Shown in pieces: positions 16,531 through 25,000 of a stretch of 64,000 nucleotides of DNA. This DNA is from Streptomyces sp. NBC_00708 (lineage in GTDB: Bacteria; Actinomycetota; Actinomycetes; Streptomycetales; Streptomycetaceae). The notes under the pieces are model-generated. The model was given only the letters and a program-made list of their open reading frames with translations. It ran no database searches and was not told the DNA's origin. The stretch's first letter is position 1. The number at the start of each line of letters is the position of its first letter. Location of the stretch: contig CP108997.1 of assembly GCA_036226585.1 (NCBI GenBank), forward strand, positions 5,022,001 to 5,086,000, given 5' to 3'. The position numbers and the translations under genes are program-made.

Positions 16531-17278
16531 GGACATCGTCCGGTGCTCCCTGCCGGGCGGGGTGGACCTCTTCGCGGAGCTGTGCGCGGCGACGCCCATG
16601 GAGGACGTCGGGAAGGGCCGCAAGGGCGCCGTGCTGACCCGGGCCGACGCGGACGGCGGGGTGCCGCTCGTACGGACGACGACGCGGTACGCGCGCCCCG
16701 CGCTGCGCTTCCGGGACGTACACGAGCGGCTGGCGCGGGAGATACGGGAGCGCGCGGGGCTCCCGGCCGTCCTCGACAACGCGCTCGCCGAGCGCTACAC
16801 GAGCGCGTACACGACGATGGGCCGGCACTCGGACCAGGCGCTCGACCTGGCCGACGACGGGTTCATCGCCGTCCTCTCCTGCTACCGGGACCCGGAGGCG
16901 GAGCCGCGGCGGCTGCTGATCTTCGAGTCGAAGGAGGAGCCCGGCGCCGGGACGCTGGAGATCCCGCTCGTCCACAACGGCGTCGTCGTCTTCTCCGTGG
17001 CGGCCAACCGGCGGCTCAGGCACCGGATCGTCGCGGATCCCGCCGGAGGGCCGGGGGACAACGAGTGGCTGGGCCTCACGTTCCGGACGTCGAAGACCGT
17101 ACTGCGCTTCCGCGACGGGCGGCCGTACCTCCCGCGGGGCGTACCGCTCACGCTGGCGGACGAGGAGCGGAGCCGTACGTTCTACGGGCTGCGGCGCCGC
17201 GAGAACAACGAGACGGACTTCGTCTACCCGGAGCTGGACTGCACCGTCAGCGCGAGCGACTTGGTGCCGCCGGTCTGA
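16514..17278 (+). CDS. Putative 2-oxoglutarate/Fe(II)-type oxygenase B
   Basis: 254-aa paralogue of the preceding protein. Candidate ligands are H105-S-D107 (TTMGRHSDQALDLADD), H170 (ANRRLRHRIV) and R191 (LGLTFRTSK). The C-terminal segment LRRRENNETDFVYPEL aligns with LYAEENRTTSFIDYGD of protein A, and DGRPYLPRG with DGRTFLKGA. It is shorter than A, mainly lacking A's insertion after the HxD motif. GTG 16514 is preceded by GGGGG and lies inside gene A. A bidirectional hairpin separates it from the convergent pyk gene. The function is unknown. Confidence 0.7.
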   Translation: MLPGSEDIVRCSLPGGVDLFAELCAATPMEDVGKGRKGAVLTRADADGGVPLVRTTTRYARPALRFRDVHERLAREIRERAGLPAVLDNALAERYTSAYTTMGRHSDQALDLADDGFIAVLSCYRDPEAEPRRLLIFESKEEPGAGTLEIPLVHNGVVVFSVAANRRLRHRIVADPAGGPGDNEWLGLTFRTSKTVLRFRDGRPYLPRGVPLTLADEERSRTFYGLRRRENNETDFVYPELDCTVSASDLVPPV

Positions 17279-17285
17279 AAAGGCC

Positions 17286-17316
17286 GGTGCCCCCGGTTCC
17301 GGGAACCGGGGGCACC
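17286..17316. terminator. Bidirectional hairpin between oxygenase B and pyk
   Basis: GGTGCCCCCGGTTCC (17286-17300) is fully complementary to 17302-17316. It lies between two convergent stop codons. Confidence 0.88.
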
Positions 17317-17334
17317 GTCGTCGTGCGGGGGGCG

Positions 17335-18765
17335 TCAGCCCTGGTCCTGGCCGCCCACGTGGTGGACGCGGACCATGTTGGTGGTGCCGGGGACACCGGG
17401 GGGCGAGCCGGCCGTGATGACCATCGTGTCGCCCGTGTTGTAGCGGCCGAGCTTCAGCAGCTCCGAGTCGACCAGGTCCACCATCGCGTCCGTGTTGTCC
17501 ACGTGCGGGACGACGTGGGCCTCGACGCCCCAGCTGAGGGCCAGCTGGTTGCGGGTGGCCTCGTCCGTGGTGAAGGCCAGGATCGGCTGGGCCGCGCGGT
17601 AGCGGGAGAGCCGGCGGGCGGTGTCACCGGACTTGGTGAAGGCGACCAGCGCCTCGCCGCCCAGGAAGTCCGCGATCTCGCAGGCCGCGCGGGCGACCGA
17701 ACCGCCCTGGGTACGGGGCTTCTTGCCCGGCACCAGCGGCTGGAGGCCCTTGGAGAGCAGCTCCTGCTCGGCGGCGACCACGATCTTCGACATGGTCTTG
17801 ACGGTCTCGATCGGGTACGCGCCGACCGAGGACTCCGCGGAGAGCATGACCGCGTCCGCGCCGTCCAGGATCGCGTTGGCGACGTCGGACGCCTCGGCGC
17901 GGGTCGGACGGGAGTTGGTGATCATCGACTCCATCATCTGGGTCGCCACGATCACCGGCTTGGCGTTGCGCCGGCACAGCTCCACCAGGCGCTTCTGCAC
18001 CATCGGGACCTTCTCCAGCGGGTATTCGACGGCGAGGTCGCCGCGGGCGACCATCACACCGTCGAACGCCATGACGACGCCCTCCATGTGCTCGACGGCC
18101 TGCGGCTTCTCCACCTTGGCGATGACGGGGACCCGGCGGCCCTCCTCGTCCATCACCTTGTGGACGTCCTTGACGTCGTTGGCGTCCCGGACGAAGGAGA
18201 GCGCGACCAGGTCGCAGCCCATCCGCAGCGCGAACCGCAGGTCCTCGACGTCCTTCTCGGACAGGGCCGGGACATTGACCGCGGCACCCGGCAGGTTGAT
18301 CCCCTTGTGGTCGGAGATCACCCCGCCCTCGATGACGATGGTGTGGACGCGGGGGCCCTCGACGGAGACGACCTTCAGCTCGACGTTGCCGTCGTTGATC
18401 AGGATCGGGTCGCCCTTGGCGACGTCACCGGGCAGGCCCTTGTAGGTCGTACCGCAGATCGACTTGTCCCCGGGGACGTCCTCGGCGGTGATGACGAACT
18501 CGTCCCCGCGGACCAGCTCGACCGGACCCTCGGCGAACTTCGCCAGGCGGATCTTCGGGCCCTGGAGGTCGGCGAGCACGCCGACCGCCCGCCCGGTCTC
18601 GGCGGCGGCCTTGCGGACCCGGTCGTACCGACCCTGGTGTTCCGCGTGGGAGCCGTGACTGAAGTTGAAACGGGCCACGCTCATGCCGGCCTCGATCAGA
18701 GCGACGAGCTGCTCATGGGAGTCGACGGCGGGGCCGAGGGTGCAGACGATTTTGGAACGGCGCAT
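17335..18765 (-). CDS. pyk: Pyruvate kinase
   Basis: 476-aa glycolytic enzyme converting phosphoenolpyruvate and ADP to pyruvate and ATP. It shows KIVCTLGPA at the N-terminus, the ADP/K+ site RFNFSHGSH, the catalytic VIAKVEKPQA segment and the signature GVMVARGDLAVE, then PTRAEASDVANAILDGADAV and a C-terminal allosteric domain. ATG 18765 fits the conserved MRRSKIV start and follows a TAGGAT box. It lies downstream of ackA on the same strand with a 74-bp gap containing its own predicted promoter. S. coelicolor has two pyk genes; this one sits in the same context as pyk2 (recalled from memory). Confidence 0.95.
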   Translation of the reverse strand: MRRSKIVCTLGPAVDSHEQLVALIEAGMSVARFNFSHGSHAEHQGRYDRVRKAAAETGRAVGVLADLQGPKIRLAKFAEGPVELVRGDEFVITAEDVPGDKSICGTTYKGLPGDVAKGDPILINDGNVELKVVSVEGPRVHTIVIEGGVISDHKGINLPGAAVNVPALSEKDVEDLRFALRMGCDLVALSFVRDANDVKDVHKVMDEEGRRVPVIAKVEKPQAVEHMEGVVMAFDGVMVARGDLAVEYPLEKVPMVQKRLVELCRRNAKPVIVATQMMESMITNSRPTRAEASDVANAILDGADAVMLSAESSVGAYPIETVKTMSKIVVAAEQELLSKGLQPLVPGKKPRTQGGSVARAACEIADFLGGEALVAFTKSGDTARRLSRYRAAQPILAFTTDEATRNQLALSWGVEAHVVPHVDNTDAMVDLVDSELLKLGRYNTGDTMVITAGSPPGVPGTTNMVRVHHVGGQDQG

Positions 18766-18772
18766 GAGGCGG

Positions 18773-18806
18773 ATCCTATCGGTTTGTTTCGCTGCGGAAT
18801 ATTCCG
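18773..18806 (-). promoter_or_regulatory. Predicted pyk promoter with 12-bp palindrome
   Basis: On the minus strand a consensus -10 TAGGAT (18778 to 18773) lies seven bases before the ATG. The perfect palindrome CGGAATATTCCG (18795-18806) covers the expected -35 position. A repressor or activator acting there would control pyk separately from pta-ackA. Confidence 0.6.
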
Positions 18807-18839
18807 GCTGGTGGAAGATACAAAAGGGCGCGGGCCCGC

Positions 18840-20081
18840 TCAGTTGTCGACCAGTGCGAAGGTCTGATTCGCGATCTCCAGCTCCTCGTCCGTCGGCACC
18901 ACGGCGACCGCGACCCGTGCGTAATCCGGCGAGATCAGCCGCGGCACCCCGGACCGTACGGCGTTGAGATCCGCGTCCACCACCAGGCCGAGCTCCTCCA
19001 GCCCTGCGATGGCAGCCTCCCGCACCGGGCTCGAGTTCTCCCCGACCCCCGCCGTGAAGACCACGGCATCCACCCGGCCGAGCACCGCCGTATAGGCGCC
19101 GATGTACTTCTTCAGCCGGTGGATGTAGATGTCGAAGGCGAGCGCGGCACGCTCGTCGCCCTCGTCGATCCGGCGCCGGATCTCCCGCATGTCGTTGTCG
19201 CCGCACAGCCCCACCAGGCCGCTGCGCTTGTTGAGCAGGACGTCGATCTCGTCCGCGGACATCCCCGCCACCCGCTTCAGGTGGAAGGTGACGGCCGGAT
19301 CGATGTCCCCGGAGCGGGTACCCATGACCAGCCCCTCCAAGGGGGTCAGGCCCATCGACGTCTCCACGCACCGCCCGCCCGCGACCGCCGACGCGGACGC
19401 CCCGTTGCCCAGGTGCAGCACGATGACGTTGACGTCCTCCGGCTCCTTGCCGAGCAGCCGGGCCGTCTTGCGGGAGACGTACGCGTGCGAGGTGCCGTGG
19501 AAGCCGTAGCGGCGGATGCGGTGCGCGTCGGCCGTCTCCACGTCGATCGCGTAGCGCGCCGCGTACTCCGGCATCGTCGTGTGGAACGCCGTGTCGAACA
19601 CCGCCACCTGCGGCAGGTCCGGGCGCAGGGCCATGGCGGTGCGGATGCCCGTGATGTTGGCCGGGTTGTGCAGCGGGGCGACCGGGACCAGCCGCTCGAT
19701 CTCCTTCAGCACGTCGTCGGTGATCACGGTCGGCTCGGTGAACCGCAGCCCGCCGTGCACCACCCGGTGCCCGATCGCCGCCAGCTCGGGGGAGTCCAGG
19801 CCGAGCCCGTCCGCCGCCAGCTCCTCGGCCGCCGCCTTCAGCGCCTCGTCGTGGTCGGCGATCCGGCCCTCGCGCTCCCGGGGCCCGCCGCCGCCGGCCA
19901 GCGGGGTGTGGACGAGCCGGGAGGTCTCCTCGCCGATGCGCTCGACGAGCCCGGACGCCAGCCGGGAGCGGTCGCGCATGTCGAGCAGCTGGTACTTCAC
20001 GGAGGAGGAGCCGGAGTTGAGCACGAGCACCCGGCTCGGCTTGCCCCGGGCCGCGGTCTCTTCGGTGTTCGGGGTGGTCAT
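18840..20081 (-). CDS. ackA: Acetate kinase
   Basis: 413-aa ASKHA-fold kinase interconverting acetate + ATP and acetyl phosphate + ADP. Motifs: VLNSGSSSVKYQL (phosphate 1), HRVVHGG, VFDTAFHTTMPEYA, YGFHGTSHAYVS and LGNGASASAVAGG, and near the C-terminus VFTAGVGENSSPVRE. ATG 20081 has GAGGAG eight bases upstream; a GTG at 20090 overlapping the pta stop is an alternative. The gene follows pta with a gap of only five bases to the chosen ATG, so Pta and AckA form the acetyl-CoA to acetate overflow pathway. Confidence 0.95.
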   Translation of the reverse strand: MTTPNTEETAARGKPSRVLVLNSGSSSVKYQLLDMRDRSRLASGLVERIGEETSRLVHTPLAGGGGPREREGRIADHDEALKAAAEELAADGLGLDSPELAAIGHRVVHGGLRFTEPTVITDDVLKEIERLVPVAPLHNPANITGIRTAMALRPDLPQVAVFDTAFHTTMPEYAARYAIDVETADAHRIRRYGFHGTSHAYVSRKTARLLGKEPEDVNVIVLHLGNGASASAVAGGRCVETSMGLTPLEGLVMGTRSGDIDPAVTFHLKRVAGMSADEIDVLLNKRSGLVGLCGDNDMREIRRRIDEGDERAALAFDIYIHRLKKYIGAYTAVLGRVDAVVFTAGVGENSSPVREAAIAGLEELGLVVDADLNAVRSGVPRLISPDYARVAVAVVPTDEELEIANQTFALVDN

Positions 20082-20086
20082 GCGGG

Positions 20087-22159
20087 TCACTCCTCGCCCT
20101 GTGCCTGGATCGCCGTGATGGCCACGGTATTCACGATGTCCTGCACGAGGGCTCCCCGGGACAGGTCGTTGACGGGCTTGCGCAGCCCCTGGAGGACCGG
20201 GCCGACGGCCACGGCGCCCGCCGAGCGCTGCACGGCCTTGTAGGTGTTGTTGCCGGTGTTGAGGTCCGGGAAGATCAGGACCGTCGCCTGGCCCGCCACC
20301 TCGGAGCCGGGCAGCTTGGTCGCGGCGACGCTCGGCTCGACCGCCGCGTCGTACTGGATGGGGCCCTCGATCCGGAGGTCCGGGCGGCTCGCGCGCACCC
20401 GGTCCGTCGCCTCGCGGACCTTGTCGACGTCGGCGCCGGTGCCCGAGGTCCCCGTCGAGTACGACAGCATCGCGATACGCGGTTCCACCCCGAAGCGGGC
20501 GGCGGTGGCGGCCGACTGGACGGCGATGTCCGAGAGCTGCTCGGCGTCCGGGTCCGGGTTGACCGCGCAGTCGCCGTACACCAGCACCTTGTCGGCGAGG
20601 CACATGAAGAAGACCGAGGACACGATCGACGCGTCCGGCTTGGTCTTGATGATCTCGAACGCGGGCCGGATGGTCGCCGCCGTGGAGTGCACCGCCCCGG
20701 AGACCATGCCGTCGGCCAGGCCCTCCTGGACCATCAGCGTGCCGAAGTAGTTCACGTCCGAGACGACGTCGTGCGCCAGCTCGACCGTCACCCCGCGATG
20801 CGCCCGCAGCTGTGCGTACCGCTCGGCGAACGACTGGCGCAGCTCCGAGGTCTGCGGGTCGATGAGCTGGGTGCCGGCCAGGTCGATGCCCAGGTCCGCG
20901 GCCTTCTTGCGGATGACGTCGACATCGCCGAGGAGGGTGAGGTCGCAGACGTCGCGCCGCATCAGGACGTCGGCCGCGCGCAGCACCCGCTCCTCGGTGC
21001 CCTCCGGCAGGACCACCCGGCGCCGGTCCGCGCGCGCCTGCTCCAGCAGCTCGTGCTCGAACATCATCGGCGTGACCCGGCCGCTGCGGGCGACCGAGAT
21101 CCGGTCGAGGAGGGCGGCGGTGTCGACATGGCGCTCGAAGAGGCCGAGCGCGGTCTCCGCCTTGCGCGGGGTGGCCGCGTTGAGCCTGCCCTCCAGGGCG
21201 AAGAGCTCCCCGGCCGTGGGGAAGGAGCCGCCGGCCACCGAGACGACCGGGGTGCCCGGTGCGAGTCGTGCGGCCAGCGTGAGTATCTCCTCGCCGGGCC
21301 GCTCGTTCAGCGTCAGCAGCACCCCGGCGATGGGCGGCGTCCCGGCGCTGTGCGCGGCGAGCGAGCCGACCACCAGGTCCGCGCGGTCCCCGGGCGTCAC
21401 CACCATGCACCCCGGGGTCAGCGCCTTCAGCAGGTTCGGCAGCATCGCGCCGCCGAAGACGAAGTCCAGCGCGTCCCTGGCGAGCCCCGCGTCGTCGCCC
21501 AGCAGCACCGTGCCGTCCAGGGCCGCGGTGATCTGGGCGACCGTCGGCGCCGAGAGGGCCGGTTCGTCGGGCAGCACCGAGCAGGGGACCGGCAGGGTGG
21601 CGGCGAGGCGTTCCGCGACGACATCGCGGTCGGCGGGGGCCACCCGGTTCACGATCATCGCGAGGACGTCGCAGCCCAGGCCCGAGTAGGCCCGGTACGC
21701 GTTGCGCGTCTCGGCGCGCACCGATTCGGCGTTCTGGTCCCGGCCGCCGACCACCGCGATCACGGAGGCGCCGAACTCGTTGGCGAGGCGGGCGTTGAGC
21801 GCCAGCTCGTCGGGGAGCTGGGTCGCGGAGTAGTCGGTGCCGAGGACGAGCACCACCTCGTAGTCCGCGGCCACCCGGTGGAAGCGCTCGACGAGCCGGG
21901 AGACCAGTTCGTCGGTACCCTGCTCCGCCTGGATCGCGGACGCCTCGTGGTAGTCCATCCCGTAGACCGTGCCCGGGTCCTGGGAGAGCCGGTAGCGGGC
22001 CCGCAGCAGTTCGAAGAGCCGGTCGGGGTCGTCGTGGACCAGGGGGCGGAAGACCCCGACCCGGTCCACCTGGCGGGTCAGCAGCTCCATGACGCCCAGA
22101 TCGACGACCTGGCGGCCGTCTCCCCGGTCGATCCCGGTCACGTACACGCTGCGCGTCAC
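20087..22159 (-). CDS. pta: Phosphate acetyltransferase, long form
   Basis: 690-aa enzyme interconverting acetyl-CoA + phosphate and acetyl phosphate. The order is an N-terminal P-loop-like/DRTGG regulatory part (SVYVTGIDRGDGRQVVDLGV; ALTPGCMVVTPGDRADLV is DRTGG-like) and a C-terminal catalytic PTA domain (RRVVLPEGTEERVLRAADVL, DGMVSGAVHSTAATIRPAFE, LIFPDLNTGNNTYKAVQRSA). GTG 22159 is chosen because GGGAGAG precedes it and the homologous sequence starts there; upstream residues in the open frame are promoter-derived. It is divergent from pfkA. Confidence 0.94.
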   Translation of the reverse strand: MTRSVYVTGIDRGDGRQVVDLGVMELLTRQVDRVGVFRPLVHDDPDRLFELLRARYRLSQDPGTVYGMDYHEASAIQAEQGTDELVSRLVERFHRVAADYEVVLVLGTDYSATQLPDELALNARLANEFGASVIAVVGGRDQNAESVRAETRNAYRAYSGLGCDVLAMIVNRVAPADRDVVAERLAATLPVPCSVLPDEPALSAPTVAQITAALDGTVLLGDDAGLARDALDFVFGGAMLPNLLKALTPGCMVVTPGDRADLVVGSLAAHSAGTPPIAGVLLTLNERPGEEILTLAARLAPGTPVVSVAGGSFPTAGELFALEGRLNAATPRKAETALGLFERHVDTAALLDRISVARSGRVTPMMFEHELLEQARADRRRVVLPEGTEERVLRAADVLMRRDVCDLTLLGDVDVIRKKAADLGIDLAGTQLIDPQTSELRQSFAERYAQLRAHRGVTVELAHDVVSDVNYFGTLMVQEGLADGMVSGAVHSTAATIRPAFEIIKTKPDASIVSSVFFMCLADKVLVYGDCAVNPDPDAEQLSDIAVQSAATAARFGVEPRIAMLSYSTGTSGTGADVDKVREATDRVRASRPDLRIEGPIQYDAAVEPSVAATKLPGSEVAGQATVLIFPDLNTGNNTYKAVQRSAGAVAVGPVLQGLRKPVNDLSRGALVQDIVNTVAITAIQAQGEE

Positions 22160-22422
22160 GCGTGCTCTCCCGTCGTCTCTGGTCCGGTATGGTGCCCGGT
22201 TCGAGTGGTAATCGCCCGTTTGACGATACCCGTGGGGGCGCAGGGGCCGCCCGCCGGACAACTGCCCCGCGAAGCCGCTCCCAGGCGGCCCCGGAGTATC
22301 CGGGAGCGCCGTCCGGGCGCCCGGCGTGGGACACTCGTCGGGACTCACGGTACGGGGGAGGCGGAAGAAGCCCCCGCCCCGGATGCCGACGGACGGGCCC
22401 AGCGAGCAGGAGATACAGCAGG

Positions 22423-23448
22423 ATGCGCATCGGAGTTCTCACCGCAGGCGGCGACTGCCCCGGCCTGAACGCAGTGATCCGTTCCGTCGTCCACCGGGCC
22501 GTCGTCGGCCACGGCGACGAGGTCATCGGCTTCGAGGACGGCTTCAAGGGCCTCCTCGACGGCCACTTCCGGCCCCTCGACCTGAACGCGGTCAGCGGCA
22601 TCCTGGCCCGCGGCGGCACCATCCTCGGCTCGGCCCGCCTGGAGCGCGACCGGCTGCGCGAGGCCGCCGAGAACTGCGCCGAGCTGAGCCGGCGTTACGG
22701 GATGGACGCGCTGATCCCGATCGGCGGCGAGGGCACCCTCACCGCGGCCCGGATGCTGTCGGACGCCGGGATGCCCGTCGTCGGTGTGCCCAAGACCATC
22801 GACAACGACATCTCCTCCACCGACCGCACGTTCGGGTTCGACACCGCCGTGGGCGTCGCGACCGAGGCCATAGACCGTCTGAAGACCACCGCCGAGTCCC
22901 ACCAGCGCGTGATGGTCGTCGAGGTGATGGGCCGCCACGCGGGCTGGATCGCGCTGGAGTCCGGCATGGCCGGCGGCGCGCACGGCATCTGCCTGCCGGA
23001 GCGCAGGTTCGAGGTCGACGACCTGGTCAAGATGGTCGAGGAGCGCTTCGCGCGCGGCAAGAAGTTCGCCGTCATCTGCGTCGCCGAGGGCGCGCACCCG
23101 GCCGAGGGCTCCATGCCGTACGCCAAGGGCGAGATCGACCAGTTCGGGCACGAGCGCTTCCAGGGCATCGGCAACCGGCTGGCCGTCGAGCTGGAGAAGC
23201 GGCTCGGCAAGGAGGCCCGGCCGGTCATCCTCGGCCACGTCCAGCGCGGTGGCACGCCGACCGCGTACGACCGGGTGCTCGCCACCCGCTTCGGCTGGCA
23301 CGCGGTGGAGGCGGCGCACCGCGGTGACTTCGGCCGCATGACCGCCCTGCGCGGCAACGACGTCGAGATGGTCCCGCTCGCCGAGGCCGTCACCCAGCTC
23401 AAGACGGTCCCGCTGGACCGGATGCACGAGGCCGAGTCGGTCTTCTGA
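22423..23448 (+). CDS. pfkA: 6-phosphofructokinase
   Basis: 341-aa PfkA-family enzyme phosphorylating fructose 6-phosphate. Motifs: GVLTAGGDCPGLNAVIRS (phosphate-binding), IGGEGTL, PKTIDNDISSTDRTFGFDTA (catalytic Asp) and VMVVEVMGRHAGWIAL, with LGHVQRGGTPTAYDR near the end. GGEG with Gly at the position that discriminates ATP from PPi, combined with Lys in PKTIDND, is the pattern of the actinobacterial ATP-dependent group III enzymes (family knowledge). ATG 22423 follows CAGGAG. It stands divergent from pta-ackA-pyk, so glycolytic input and output genes share this locus. Confidence 0.93.
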   Translation: MRIGVLTAGGDCPGLNAVIRSVVHRAVVGHGDEVIGFEDGFKGLLDGHFRPLDLNAVSGILARGGTILGSARLERDRLREAAENCAELSRRYGMDALIPIGGEGTLTAARMLSDAGMPVVGVPKTIDNDISSTDRTFGFDTAVGVATEAIDRLKTTAESHQRVMVVEVMGRHAGWIALESGMAGGAHGICLPERRFEVDDLVKMVEERFARGKKFAVICVAEGAHPAEGSMPYAKGEIDQFGHERFQGIGNRLAVELEKRLGKEARPVILGHVQRGGTPTAYDRVLATRFGWHAVEAAHRGDFGRMTALRGNDVEMVPLAEAVTQLKTVPLDRMHEAESVF

Positions 23449-23486
23449 CCGGACCGTGCCGCCGAAGGCGGCAGGCGGCAGGCAGG

Positions 23487-23515
23487 AGGGGGGTTCGCGG
23501 ACGCGGGCCCCCCTT
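23487..23515. terminator. GC-rich hairpin between pfkA and the XRE-type gene
   Basis: AGGGGGG (23487-23493) pairs with CCCCCCT around an inner CGCG/CGCG stem. It lies between convergent stop codons and is followed by TTT on the plus strand. Confidence 0.7.
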
Positions 23516-23520
23516 TCCCG

Positions 23521-24210
23521 TTACGCCGAAGGGTCCGCGGTCTCCCAGAACCGGGGCACGATCCGGGCGAGGAAGGCCCGGCCCTCCTCGCCGGTGTTGC
23601 CCGGCCGGTCCGTGCCCGTGCTGCTCCAGCTCAGCGTGGAGACCATCAGCGCCTGGTAGTCGGCGTGCAGCCGCTCCAGGATCTCCTGGATGCGGCGCCG
23701 GTCCAGCGGCACCAGCTTGGCCACCGGCCGGCTGTACGCCTGCCAGCGCGTCGTGACCGCGCTGCGCAGCAGCTCCGCCAGCTCCTCCTCCCGCCCGGTC
23801 GCCGTCACGAAGTCCGCGGGCGTCAGGCCCAGCGCCTCGCTCAGCGCGGCGGACTGGCGCTCGTTGCCGCGCCATCGCCCGGACTCCTCCATCCGCAGAT
23901 ACGCGGCGGTGGCCATCCCGAGCCGGGCGGCCAGCTCGTCCGGCGACAGCTCCCGGGAGACCCGGTGCTCGCGCAGGCTGCGCGCGGCGGTCAGCAGCTC
24001 GCCCGGGGCGCACCACAGCACCCCCGCGAGCGCGGTGAGTTCGTATTCCGAGGGGAGCGCGAGCCCGCGCTCCCAGGCGGCCACCGTCTCGGCGGTGATC
24101 CGTAGTCCGTACTGGGCGCCGAGGCCGTAGGCGACATGGCCGGGGGCCATACCCAGGGCCTCGCGAAGTCTTCGCGCGGCGGGAGCGTTGAAAGGCGGGG
24201 TGGGGTGCAC
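23521..24210 (-). CDS. Helix-turn-helix (XRE-like) DNA-binding protein
   Basis: 229-aa probable regulator with two HTH-like segments: residues about 8-60 (ARRLREALGMAPGHVAYGLG, ITAETVAAWERGLALPS) and about 75-125 (SREL SPDELAARLGMATAAYLRME, ESGRWRGNERQSAALSEAL). The C-terminal third is helical with no recognised domain and ends near RIVPRFWETADPSA. It starts at GTG 24208-24210. The gene stands alone between pfkA and the CitA/CitB-like pair. No function can be given beyond DNA binding. Confidence 0.75.
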   Translation of the reverse strand: MHPTPPFNAPAARRLREALGMAPGHVAYGLGAQYGLRITAETVAAWERGLALPSEYELTALAGVLWCAPGELLTAARSLREHRVSRELSPDELAARLGMATAAYLRMEESGRWRGNERQSAALSEALGLTPADFVTATGREEELAELLRSAVTTRWQAYSRPVAKLVPLDRRRIQEILERLHADYQALMVSTLSWSSTGTDRPGNTGEEGRAFLARIVPRFWETADPSA

Positions 24211-24325
24211 GCGCCCACCGTAAGAGGCCGGAGCCTGTCTGACTACGGTGTGTTCGCCCGAGAATACGGCTCATAGGAAGGTCCTAGGCACAAAAGCCGC
24301 ATGAGGGGACCGGTCGCCCTCCGGT

Positions 24326-25000
24326 TCAGCGCTTCTCGGCCCGCCACCGGTAGTGCAGCTCGGGCCGCCCCACCTGCCCGTACTGCGGACTGCGCACCGC
24401 CCGCCCCACGCTCACCAGGTGTTCCAGATAGCGGCGCGCGGTGATGCGGGACATCCCCAGCCGCAGGCCCGCCGCCGCGGCCGTCACCCCGTCCGGGGCC
24501 GCCCGCAGCGCCCCGGTCACCGCCTCCAGCGTCGGAGCGCTCAGCCCTTTGGGCAGCCGGGCGGGCTCCGGGGCGCGCAGCGCGGCCAGCGCCCGGTCCA
24601 CCTCGTCCTGCCCGCTCGCCTCACCGGCCGCCCCCCGGAACTCCGCGTACCGCACGAGCCGGTCCCGCAGGGTGGCGAAGGTGAACGGCTTCAGCACGTA
24701 CTGGACGACGCCCAGCGACACCCCTTCGCGGACCACGGCCAGATCGCGGGCCGAGGTCACCGCGATCACGTCCGCCCCGTGCCCGGCCGCGCGCAGCGAG
24801 CGCAGCAGCTGGAGCCCGTGGCCGTCGGGCAGGTAGAGGTCCAGGAGCAGCAGGTCGACCGGGGTGCGCTCCAGCGCCCGGACCGCCTCGGCGCGCGAGT
24901 GCGCCACGGCGGCCACGGTGAAGCCGGGCACCCGGCCCACGTACAGCTGATGGGCGTCGGCCGCCACGGGGTCGTCCTCGACGACCAGCACCTGGATCAC
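24326..25000 (-). CDS. Response regulator, CitB/DcuR type
   Basis: 224-aa regulator with a receiver domain (VLVVEDDPVAADAHQLY, phosphoacceptor D54 in LLLLDLYLPDGHG, conserved Lys in YVLKPFTFATLRDRL) and a C-terminal HTH (VTAAAAGLRLGMSRITARRY LEHLVSVGRA) of the CitB/DcuR class. GTG 25000 overlaps the kinase stop (GTGA), so kinase and regulator are translationally coupled. Divergence from dctA makes control of C4-dicarboxylate uptake the likely job (inference from context). Confidence 0.9.
   Translation of the reverse strand: MIQVLVVEDDPVAADAHQLYVGRVPGFTVAAVAHSRAEAVRALERTPVDLLLLDLYLPDGHGLQLLRSLRAAGHGADVIAVTSARDLAVVREGVSLGVVQYVLKPFTFATLRDRLVRYAEFRGAAGEASGQDEVDRALAALRAPEPARLPKGLSAPTLEAVTGALRAAPDGVTAAAAGLRLGMSRITARRYLEHLVSVGRAVRSPQYGQVGRPELHYRWRAEKR

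Noticed and set aside
20082..22622. Long minus-strand extension of ackA (1260-aa frame) through the pta region
   Set aside because: It overlaps pta in another frame and is an Arg/Gly/Pro-rich shadow; AckA has family length from ATG 20081.
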